NCBI GenBank assembly: GCA_964409485.1
Contig: CAYPDM010000023.1
Location: 1-22,609 of the forward strand
DNA from: JAFGPF01 sp964409485
GTDB taxonomy: Bacteria > Chloroflexota > Dehalococcoidia > Dehalococcoidales > RBG-16-60-22
Length of the DNA stretch: 22,609 bases
Reading direction: 5' to 3'
Below are positions 6,571 through 13,262 of the stretch, piece by piece; within the stretch, counting starts at the first letter, position 1, and each line of letters opens with the position of its first letter. Position numbers and translations under genes: made by a program. The notes under the pieces were generated by a model, which saw nothing but the letters and a program-made list of their open reading frames with translations, was not told the origin of the DNA and searched no databases.

Positions 6571-7359
6571 ATGGAAAAAGTAAAAGTATTTCTATCAGAC
6601 CCGCAGGTTCTTTTCCGTGAAGGCATACACTTCATCCTCTCGGGTGAGGATGATTTTGAAGTCATCGGTGAGACCACCAGCAACCAGGAAGCTTTTAAAC
6701 TCATTGAATCCAATCCTCCCACCATAGCTATCTTGAGCATGCAGGACGCTAAAACCGGCGGCGCCGAGATAACCCGCCGCATCAAGCGCAATCTCCCCTC
6801 TACTGCAATAATTCTGACCCTGGATAAAAAAGAGGAGACAAACCTATTCGCCGCTATTAAGAGCGGGGCCAGCGCCTGCATCACCAAAGACACCGACCCC
6901 GAATATCTCCTCGATGTCATCAGGGTAGTCGCCCAGGGCAGCCAGCCTATCATGGAAGAACTGCTCCTCCCCGGACTGGCCTCGATGGTTATCGCGGAGT
7001 TCGAAGACATAGCAACCCTGAACGAACAGCTCGATAATATTCTCGCCACCCTCACCCCCAGGGAGACCCAGGTGCTGACCTCCATCGCCGAAGGCAACAC
7101 CATCGAGCAGGTCGCCGCCAAGCTGGACGTAACCGAAGAAACTATCCGGCGCAACCTTCGGCTGATACTGAACAAGCTTACCAGCAACGAACAGGCAAGG
7201 GCCGTCATTGAAGTTACCCAGAGAAGCCTGCCCGCCATCATCCGGGGCTCGGGTAAAACAAACGGCAAAGCCGCAGAATATGTTACCAAGGCAGAATTTA
7301 ACGAATTTAAAGATACCTTAATGGAACGCTTGAAATCCTTTATAGGTGAATTAGCCTGA
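6571..7359 (+). CDS. NarL/LuxR-type regulator with degenerate receiver
   Basis: 262 residues. The N-terminal receiver-like domain (about 1-125) keeps Thr83 and Lys106 (SGASACITKDT), but the phosphoacceptor Asp is replaced by Ser56 (AILSMQDAKTGG), and the usual Asp pair at the N-terminus is Asp10-Pro11. It should therefore not be regulated by ordinary phosphotransfer. A LuxR-type HTH follows at about 165-225 (LTPRETQVLTSIAEGNTIEQVAAKLDV, TEETIRRNLRLILNKLT). A C-terminal charged segment (about 240-262) looks like a short amphipathic helix. ATG at 6571 follows the Pho-box-like array by about 45 nt, so the OmpR regulator probably controls it. It precedes the surface-protein genes and may activate them; target unknown. 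Confidence 0.87.
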   Translation: MEKVKVFLSDPQVLFREGIHFILSGEDDFEVIGETTSNQEAFKLIESNPPTIAILSMQDAKTGGAEITRRIKRNLPSTAIILTLDKKEETNLFAAIKSGASACITKDTDPEYLLDVIRVVAQGSQPIMEELLLPGLASMVIAEFEDIATLNEQLDNILATLTPRETQVLTSIAEGNTIEQVAAKLDVTEETIRRNLRLILNKLTSNEQARAVIEVTQRSLPAIIRGSGKTNGKAAEYVTKAEFNEFKDTLMERLKSFIGELA

Positions 7360-7413
7360 AACGGCAATTGTGTATGAAAGGGAGGCTGCATATGTAAATG
7401 ATACAAACAATTA

Positions 7414-7456
7414 GTCGGTTGGCAATCCGGTTGTCCGGGCAGACAGGAAAGCCGAC
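7414..7456 (+). other. Possible structured 5' leader of the surface-protein operon
   Basis: In the 160-bp gap before the ubiquitin-like gene, GTCGGT (7414-7419) can pair with GCCGAC (7451-7456). Inside, CCGG (7427-7430) can pair with CCGG (7435-7438) around a TTGT loop. I do not recognise a known riboswitch class. A strong AAGGAGG at 7503-7509 follows. Confidence 0.3.
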
Positions 7457-7519
7457 CGCTATAAAGGCAGTATAAACAGTCAAACTTAAACTAACTAACA
7501 CTAAGGAGGAAAACAAAAA

Positions 7520-8275
7520 ATGGTCGAAATTAGATATGGTGACCAATTCGAAACCACTGACCTGGCTGGCCGGACCGTAAGTGAGGCCCGCGAACATTTC
7601 AAGTCTGAACTTGGCATCCCGGATAAAGCCACCGCGAAGCTGAACGGCGGCAAGGTCAAATCGAGCGCCGAGCTCGATACAGTACTCAACGACGACGATA
7701 AACTGACTTTCGCCGTCTCCAGAGGCAAGGGTGCCTATCTCGTTGGCGCTCTGCTCCTGGCCCTGGCAGTAACCGGCGGCGTCTTCGCCTACGGCTGGAT
7801 TAACGCCACCACCACGATTACTGCCTCCACGACAGCCGCGAACTTCGCCGATGTCTATGCGGCAAACGCAACCGTAACCGGCTGGGCTGCTTACGGTAAC
7901 ACCAAAGGAAACATCCCCGCCAGCGACCTGTTCTACGTCTGCCCCGGCGCCTATCCCGGCGACCTGATTATCAGCGTCGGTATCGGTAATGCCGCGGACC
8001 TCTCGGAAGAGTACCGCGTCATCTCCCTGCAGTTGGAAGTGGTGGACTCCGCTAATACCTCCAATAACATCGACATCAGCGGCGGCCACGGCGCCGAATG
8101 GGTCCTGCTTAACCTGAACAACGGTACGGTAGATATGTTCCCGGATGAAGGCACCGCCAACATGACCGTCAGGATTAAGGACGGTTTCTACATCGCCCAT
8201 GCCAAGGGGCATGGCGCCATAGCTGGCAGCGCCTCTCCGGAACTGTTCTGTGAAGTCGCCCAGAAAGGGCTCTAA
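7520..8275 (+). CDS. Membrane protein: N-terminal ubiquitin-like beta-grasp domain plus SipW-signal (TasA/camelysin-like) surface domain
   Basis: 251 residues. Residues 1-68 look like a beta-grasp fold of the ubiquitin/ThiS/MoaD kind: two strands, a helix (SEAREHFKSELGI), then the KLNGGKVKSSAELDTVLNDDDKLTFAV pattern (N-G, then L-x-D-x-D-x-L). There is no C-terminal di-glycine, so it is not a conjugated modifier. Residues 71-92 (GAYLVGALLLALAVTGGVFAYG) form a transmembrane stretch resembling a SipW-type signal, and the exported part starts with a TTTITAST-type beta-rich segment. The outside domain is paralogous to the next protein: GNIPASDLFYVCPGAYPGD and the C-terminal SPELFCEVAQK match its GEVPQGDLFDITPHEEYTGD and TPEFYCEVGQR. 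Likely a surface-polymer component cleaved by the nearby signal peptidase, leaving the ubiquitin-like domain inside (inference). Good AAGGAGG before ATG. Confidence 0.7.
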   Translation: MVEIRYGDQFETTDLAGRTVSEAREHFKSELGIPDKATAKLNGGKVKSSAELDTVLNDDDKLTFAVSRGKGAYLVGALLLALAVTGGVFAYGWINATTTITASTTAANFADVYAANATVTGWAAYGNTKGNIPASDLFYVCPGAYPGDLIISVGIGNAADLSEEYRVISLQLEVVDSANTSNNIDISGGHGAEWVLLNLNNGTVDMFPDEGTANMTVRIKDGFYIAHAKGHGAIAGSASPELFCEVAQKGL

Positions 8276-8295
8276 TACTCTGATATAACGTGGTA

Positions 8296-8330
8296 GGTAG
8301 GGTGGCAGGACTTAGCACCGCCACCCTACC
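8296..8330 (+). other. Strong intercistronic hairpin
   Basis: Perfect 11-bp inverted repeat GGTAGGGTGGC (8296-8306) and GCCACCCTACC (8320-8330) with a 13-nt loop, just after the stop at 8275 and before the paralogous gene at 8392. It has no following T run (CACCCCAAAGG instead), so it is more likely an mRNA stabiliser or partial attenuator than a full terminator. Confidence 0.65.
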
Positions 8331-8391
8331 CACCCCAAAGGAAAACAAGGAAACTTGAAAATCGTCGGTAGCACGGAATGAAGTAAGGATA

Positions 8392-9441
8392 ATGAAAAAG
8401 AAACTGGTATTTATAGGAATGGTATTACTCGCCCTGGTGTTGACCACCGGTACCTTCGCTTACACCTATACCAACTTCAATACGACAACACTGGATGCTA
8501 CCATTGCTGACGCCGTCTGGACCACCTACCAGCCGTCGGCCAATCAACCAAACTGGAGCAGCATCCTGCCCGAGGGCGAGTATAATTCCGAAATCCTGGT
8601 ACCGGTTGCCGCTGGCGATGACACCGATCTACCCACCCAGTACCCCGGTTCCGGAGAACACTGGGATAAAGTGGACGACCAGCCCGACCCTGATGACAGC
8701 GATACTTACGTATCCACCCAGACTTCCAAACAGTGGGAAAAAGACCTTTACAACCTGAGCGATTACGCGGGAAGCGGCGGCGATGATACGATAACCGGCG
8801 TTACCGTCTATTTCCGTTACGCCGCCGGGGGCGATTACGACGTACGGGCTATAGCCGAGATAAAAACATACGACGAAGCTTTCTCGGGGCCCACCGTAAC
8901 TCACTACGGCACCGATTTTACAACCGAGTCATGGGAATGCCTGGTCAACCCGGTTACCGAAGAACCGTGGACCGGGGAAGAAATCAGCGATTTACAGGCC
9001 GGGATTACCATGAGAGGCAACAACAAGAGTAAGCCCGCCATCTGCACCCAGGTCTATGTCGCTGTTAATTATGAAAGCTCCACCACCCAGGGTGAAGTGC
9101 CCCAGGGTGATCTTTTCGATATCACACCGCATGAAGAATACACCGGCGACATGCTTGTAAAAATTTATCTCACCAACACCGCCTCCCTCCTCAAGGCATA
9201 CCAGTACATCAACATGAAGGTCTACATGGCTGATACGCTGGAGGCGGGAGAAACGCCGGATTACCAGGTCTTGAGCATAGAGACCGGTGTGGTTCTATTT
9301 AACATTGAAGGCGGCTCCTCCGAAGATTACACCGTCGAAATAACCGGCGGCAGCTACCGCCTGATTTCAGACGACCCCGAAGAATGGGGGGCCGGATGGA
9401 GTATAACACCCGAATTTTACTGTGAGGTAGGCCAGAGGTAA
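8392..9441 (+). CDS. SipW-signal surface protein (TasA/camelysin-like) with inserted beta-sandwich domain
   Basis: 349 residues. The N-terminal signal is residues 1-24 (MKKKLVFIGMVLLALVLTTG, then TFAY), closely matching the transmembrane segment of the preceding protein (LALAVTGGVFAY) and SipW-cognate signals. The surface domain is split. The first part (25-80) and last part (about 220-349, from GEVPQGDLFDITP to TPEFYCEVGQR) are paralogous to the upstream protein. Between them lies an insert of about 130 residues (SGEHWDKVDDQPDPDD, WEKDLYNLSDYA, ISDLQAGITMRGNNKSKPAICTQVYVAVNYES) resembling a beta-sandwich module seen in other secreted proteins. AAGGA lies 5 nt before ATG. Probably an exported structural subunit processed by the signal peptidase 13 bp downstream; polymer formation is inference. 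Confidence 0.75.
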   Translation: MKKKLVFIGMVLLALVLTTGTFAYTYTNFNTTTLDATIADAVWTTYQPSANQPNWSSILPEGEYNSEILVPVAAGDDTDLPTQYPGSGEHWDKVDDQPDPDDSDTYVSTQTSKQWEKDLYNLSDYAGSGGDDTITGVTVYFRYAAGGDYDVRAIAEIKTYDEAFSGPTVTHYGTDFTTESWECLVNPVTEEPWTGEEISDLQAGITMRGNNKSKPAICTQVYVAVNYESSTTQGEVPQGDLFDITPHEEYTGDMLVKIYLTNTASLLKAYQYINMKVYMADTLEAGETPDYQVLSIETGVVLFNIEGGSSEDYTVEITGGSYRLISDDPEEWGAGWSITPEFYCEVGQR

Positions 9442-9454
9442 GGCAGATAATACT

Positions 9455-10384
9455 ATGAAACGCGCTATAGGATTAATATTCGCTACGGTAGCCTGTATTA
9501 TAGCTTTCCTCTCCATAAGAGGGACACTGCCGTTTATGCCTATCTTCGGCTCCAGTATGGAACCCACTCTTCAGTCCGGCGGCCTTCTTACGATTGACCC
9601 CTTAGAACCCCAGGACGTTAAAGTCGGTGACATCATCGTCTACAACGTCCCCAGCATGATTCAGGACTACTATAGCTACCCGCCCACTGTAGCCCACAGG
9701 GTAATAGAAGTTCAGACCGTGCCGAGCCTCGCATTCCGCACCAAAGGCGATAACACCGGGGAAGACCCCTTCACCATCAGGCCCCAGGATATCAGGGGCA
9801 CGGTAGGCAGTCAGATACCGGTACTCGGTCTCCCGCTCCTGTTCTTCCAGAGCCAGCAGGGTACGATATTCGCTATAATCGCCATCGCCCTGCTTGCCTT
9901 CTTCCTCTATGGCGGCGAGATAACCCGCGGCGGTAACCGGATACACCGGGGAATATTCGCCCCCGTCATCAACGAGGAAAAACGCTCTAACCAGGCGCTG
10001 ACGCACAAGATAGAAGCCACCGAACAAAAAATGAACAATACGGAACAGGCGCTGGAGAAATTCGCCGCTGCCGTAGCGGAATACGCCCAGCACCTGGCCA
10101 GCCACACCAGCGCTATTCAGGGTCTCTCCGAGGCCTCTCACGAATTAAAGAAAGGCGCCGCCGAGCAAAACCGCGTGCTGATATCACTCGTGGAAAACAT
10201 GGGCAAGTCGGGAACCCTGAAGGAAACAAAGGCTGTTAAGATAGATACGCCCGCTGCCAGACCGGAACCCGCTGCTGAAAAACCGGCAAAACCGCCCTAC
10301 GATGAATTGGAGAAAGGCATACCCGGTTGCGCGCGGAAACGCCCCCTTACCCCCGAAGAAATCATCAGCAAACCACATCCCTAG
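9455..10384 (+). CDS. Signal peptidase I, archaeal/SipW type (S26B), with cytoplasmic coiled-coil tail
   Basis: 309 residues. The first transmembrane segment is residues 4-21. Catalytic Ser34 sits in FGSSMEPTLQ, and the general base is His81 in TVAHRVIEV where ordinary bacterial enzymes have Lys; KGDNTGEDPF (Asp99, Asp104) is the third conserved block. That combination defines the ER/archaeal/SipW branch. A second membrane segment (about 136-156) returns the chain to the cytoplasm, giving a tail of about 150 residues: a heptad-rich coiled coil (EEKRSNQALTHKIEATEQKM through to about residue 245) and a Pro/Ala-rich end. Such a tail is not part of the standard SipW. It lies 13 bp after the surface protein, consistent with a dedicated processing enzyme. 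Its stop codon overlaps the stop of the convergent gene within CTAG. Confidence 0.88.
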   Translation: MKRAIGLIFATVACIIAFLSIRGTLPFMPIFGSSMEPTLQSGGLLTIDPLEPQDVKVGDIIVYNVPSMIQDYYSYPPTVAHRVIEVQTVPSLAFRTKGDNTGEDPFTIRPQDIRGTVGSQIPVLGLPLLFFQSQQGTIFAIIAIALLAFFLYGGEITRGGNRIHRGIFAPVINEEKRSNQALTHKIEATEQKMNNTEQALEKFAAAVAEYAQHLASHTSAIQGLSEASHELKKGAAEQNRVLISLVENMGKSGTLKETKAVKIDTPAARPEPAAEKPAKPPYDELEKGIPGCARKRPLTPEEIISKPHP

Positions 10385-10593
10385 GTATAGACCGCCGCGA
10401 CCACCGCATCCCTGGGACTGTGCTCATCGAAGAATATCACGGCCACCCTGCGTCCGGTAACCATTTCCGCCGACGGTATGTTCCTGGCCACCGCCACGTC
10501 TTCCAGGTAGACCTTATAGCTGCTGGCGAGCCTCACTGTAGCCGTATAACTGCCTGAATTAAAGCTTTTCAGTTCCCCTTTCCTCAACCTCAT
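10381..10593 (-). CDS. Small phage-block protein, unknown function
   Basis: 70 residues, beta-rich: SFNSGSYTATVRLASSYKVYLEDVAVARNIPSAEMVTG, split by one turn, then RRVAVIFFDEHSPRDAVVAAVY. The alternation of strands with a G-R-x-V-A-V-x-F-F-D-E core and a closing DAVV strand is reminiscent of the small OB-fold of phage tail-spike/baseplate proteins, but this is only a resemblance by eye. It is the last gene of the block, 25 bp after the tail-hub-like gene, with GGAGG about 10 nt before the ATG. Its TAG stop lies inside the CTAG that also contains the stop of the convergent signal peptidase gene. No function can be assigned with confidence. Confidence 0.65.
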   Translation of the reverse strand: MRLRKGELKSFNSGSYTATVRLASSYKVYLEDVAVARNIPSAEMVTGRRVAVIFFDEHSPRDAVVAAVYT

Positions 10594-10618
10594 CTTCTAT
10601 GCCTCCTTCTTACCTTGC

Positions 10619-12616
10619 CTATACCGCCCCCAGGCTCAATCTCTGGCTGTATTCTCCCCGTATGGGGTCATAAACCAGGCTAATACCCAGCACCCTCTTT
10701 TTCTCCGCATCCAGCCCCGCCCGTGCATCGGTCACGTCGATTACGTCGTAAAGCTGCTGCCCGCAGTTTACCTTCACTATAATATTACCCCCCTCCGCCT
10801 CTACCTTGGCCTGCCTTAAATACGCCTGACCCCTCTGCTGCGCTTCGGTCATATTACTGATACTCCGGTCCTCCACCCACACCGGACGGTCGTAGATTCG
10901 GTCGATTTCATCCCAGGCAAAACTGCCCACCAGTATCATATTGCCGGCATCATACCCCTCCACCTGCACCCGGTTCGTCTCCATGTACTTTTTAGAGTAT
11001 CTCCCCTCCCGCAGCGGGTGACCGCTGCCGTAGCTGTAACCGGAGCTGTCCGACGACTGCGGATTTATCACGTAGGCATTGTTGCCTTCTATGAAAATGA
11101 CATCTGGGACGAAGGATAGCAGTTTCTGTACCACCCCCCGGCCGTCGTTCCCCGGGTGTACGGTAAAATCGGGGAAAAAGCCCGTCATCGCCGCCGACTG
11201 TGTAATGACTTCCAGTTTAATTCCCGCCCTGGCCAGTACAGCGGCGATTATCTCCCTGACGCTGAAATCATCGGAATTTTTATTCCAGCGGAACTGGTGC
11301 CTGGCCTTCCAGTCGTTAAGCGCCCCCCAGCCGTCCCGCGCGTGTATAATCAGGCTGGCTTTGCCGCCTGCGCTCGTATGCTCGAAGGACTCTATATAAA
11401 GACTCTGGCCGGCGCTATACTCGTTTCCGGCGGCGGTCGCGTAGCCGGGGCTGAACTCCAGCTGGCAGCCGGCTTCCAGCACGGAGAGTTCGCCCTCCCC
11501 CGGCGCGGCATACCGGCCGTCGTCGTTCCTTAACTCTACCGTCAAACTGCCCGAGCGCTCCCCGTATTCCTGCCGCGCGCCGATAACGTCCGCCGTCAGG
11601 TCGAGGCTCTGGGCAGAGGGAGAAGCCCTCCAGACTCCACCGGGACATGATAACCAGCTGTAATCGCCGTGATGCGCCATAGCCAGGCCGTATTCTAAAG
11701 ATAGATTGAACGGCGCCGGCTCCCGCCACAGCCCGTCGACGAATTGCGTACCGACGACCGAATGCGACCGGAACGGCCGACTGTATGCCTCCGTGCCGGT
11801 GAATTTTTCGATGAAGAAACAGCGGTAAACATCCGGCTTATCTAAAAAAGGCCGGCGGTACTCGAAATCCCCGCCCGAAGGCGCCGAGGCCAGCTCTTTC
11901 AGCGCCGACCATGCACCGGCGGTAACATCGCCGCCGTCCCCGTAAACCAGGCTCCACAGCTTGTAGTTGCCTGCCGTATCTTTCCCCGTGACCAGCAGGT
12001 CCCAGTCGCCGTCATAAACGGCGCCGACACCCGATAAATCGTCGGTGGTCTTGCCCCAGGCCGTTTTAGACTGCCATTGTCCGCCGGTATTCTTCTTAAC
12101 GTACAGCGTCGACTGGTCGGCAAAGAACAAAGCCAGGTCGCCGTCAGGCTTATACGCCGCCGCCAGCCCGTAGACAGCCGTAGTCGGCGTGTAATCGATT
12201 AGCTCCGGGCTGCTCCAGCTAACGCCGTAATCCGTGCTCTTAATGCGCCTTATCTCCCGGTTGGTCTTTACCCAGAATATAGAGACCTCCGCCCCCAGTG
12301 AAGCCGCCGCCGTTACGAGGGCATTATACTGGCCGGTGTAGACCCACTGGCTAAAGTCGCTCTCCGGGCCCGGGCCGGCCACCCTCTGGCGGTACAGCTT
12401 GCGGGAATCGGCGGGCGGCGTTATCCTCGCCCTGATGAGAGAGCCGTCGCCGGGCATGGTCACGGCATGGTGGCATTCGTCCTCGGAGCCGTTGTAAAGC
12501 CTGTCCCAGTCCTGCCTGACCACTCCGGCAATCTTGTTGAAAACCTCGACCCTTACGTGCGGGACCCCCGATTCCTGTTTCTGTGCGGCCAGCAGCGTCG
12601 ATGTTAGTTCGCGCAT
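10619..12616 (-). CDS. Tail-hub/baseplate-like protein with sialidase-type Asp-box region
   Basis: 665 residues, the largest protein of the block. Residues about 95-330 look like a beta-propeller of the BNR/sialidase kind: a clear Asp-box at 127-134 (S-T-D-Y-G-V-S-W), and W-rich repeats such as GQWQSKTAWGKTTDDLSG and GDWDLLVTGKDTAGNYKLWS. The last 300 residues (LTADVIGARQEYGERSGSLTVELRNDDG, then DFSVREIIAAVLARAGI, VQKLLSFVPDVIFIEG, TEAQQRGQAYLRQAKVEAEGG) resemble phage tail hub/baseplate proteins that attach the tail tip. A glycan-binding or glycan-cutting propeller within a tail protein would fit receptor recognition (inference); catalytic sialidase residues were not identified. AAGGAG 5 nt before ATG. 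Confidence 0.65.
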   Translation of the reverse strand: MRELTSTLLAAQKQESGVPHVRVEVFNKIAGVVRQDWDRLYNGSEDECHHAVTMPGDGSLIRARITPPADSRKLYRQRVAGPGPESDFSQWVYTGQYNALVTAAASLGAEVSIFWVKTNREIRRIKSTDYGVSWSSPELIDYTPTTAVYGLAAAYKPDGDLALFFADQSTLYVKKNTGGQWQSKTAWGKTTDDLSGVGAVYDGDWDLLVTGKDTAGNYKLWSLVYGDGGDVTAGAWSALKELASAPSGGDFEYRRPFLDKPDVYRCFFIEKFTGTEAYSRPFRSHSVVGTQFVDGLWREPAPFNLSLEYGLAMAHHGDYSWLSCPGGVWRASPSAQSLDLTADVIGARQEYGERSGSLTVELRNDDGRYAAPGEGELSVLEAGCQLEFSPGYATAAGNEYSAGQSLYIESFEHTSAGGKASLIIHARDGWGALNDWKARHQFRWNKNSDDFSVREIIAAVLARAGIKLEVITQSAAMTGFFPDFTVHPGNDGRGVVQKLLSFVPDVIFIEGNNAYVINPQSSDSSGYSYGSGHPLREGRYSKKYMETNRVQVEGYDAGNMILVGSFAWDEIDRIYDRPVWVEDRSISNMTEAQQRGQAYLRQAKVEAEGGNIIVKVNCGQQLYDVIDVTDARAGLDAEKKRVLGISLVYDPIRGEYSQRLSLGAV

Positions 12617-12629
12617 TGTTCTCCTTTCA

Positions 12630-13262
12630 CTACGGGCCGTAATCGGTAGATTTAGAGACGGCAGGATAATACGGACGGTAAAGCGTGCTCGCCCTCACCC
12701 GGTTCCTGCGTCCCAGCCTTCTTATCTCCTGCCGGAAATACCTTACCTTCCGGTTGCCCCAATCGAGAAATTCCCCGGGCGCTGCCGTCCCGCCGATATT
12801 AACGCGGTTAACGGCGTAGACCGCCCACTCTACCGCGGCGTAGCCGCCGGCCCCGGCGGCTATCAGGTCTTCATGCTGCGCGGGGACAGTAGAACCTTCT
12901 CCATCCAGGGTATGGAGCTTGCCGTAGTATATATAGGCGTTGGAGCCGTCCGGCACCTCGTCCCCCAGGACAGTCAGCGCGTCTCCCCATAGTGAAAACG
13001 GCTGGTATCTCCTGGGGTACTTGTCCACCGGGTACTCCACGGCCTCCACCATAACCCTGTCCGTGATGCTGGCGATATCCAGCTCCCTTGAGCCCGCTGT
13101 CGTGGCTTTGGTCGCCTTCTGCTCGTAGGGCACGTATTCGGAAAAATCCTTAACGGCGTGAGCGATGTGCCGGTTTATCTCGTCGTCCGTCCAGCGGTAG
13201 TTATTGCTGTCCTCGTCGTGCAGGTCGCGGCGAACTATGCCTCTCATATCGGTTAGATTCAT
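12630..13262 (-). CDS. Head-tail connector-like protein
   Basis: 210 residues from ATG 13262, which has a perfect GGAGG 6 nt upstream; an in-frame start four codons earlier lacks this. The ATG overlaps the TGA of the preceding gene (ATGA), so translation is coupled. The N-terminus (MNLTDMRGIVRRDLHDEDSN, WTDDEINRHIAHAVKDFSEY) is the short helical opening typical of phage adaptor/connector proteins that sit between portal and tail. The middle is beta-rich (DIASITDRVMVEAVEYPVDKYPRRY) and the C-terminus is a basic helical segment (WGNRKVRYFRQEIRRLGRRNRVR). The assignment rests on this pattern and on position after the capsid genes, so it is moderate. Confidence 0.6.
   Translation of the reverse strand: MNLTDMRGIVRRDLHDEDSNNYRWTDDEINRHIAHAVKDFSEYVPYEQKATKATTAGSRELDIASITDRVMVEAVEYPVDKYPRRYQPFSLWGDALTVLGDEVPDGSNAYIYYGKLHTLDGEGSTVPAQHEDLIAAGAGGYAAVEWAVYAVNRVNIGGTAAPGEFLDWGNRKVRYFRQEIRRLGRRNRVRASTLYRPYYPAVSKSTDYGP

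Noticed and set aside
7520..7730. Ubiquitin-like conjugation system
   Set aside because: No C-terminal di-glycine, no E1/E2-like or JAB protease gene nearby; the domain is joined to a membrane segment instead.
10327..10557. Open frame on the plus strand overlapping the signal peptidase end
   Set aside because: Shadow of the peptidase gene and the minus-strand small gene; no start signal.
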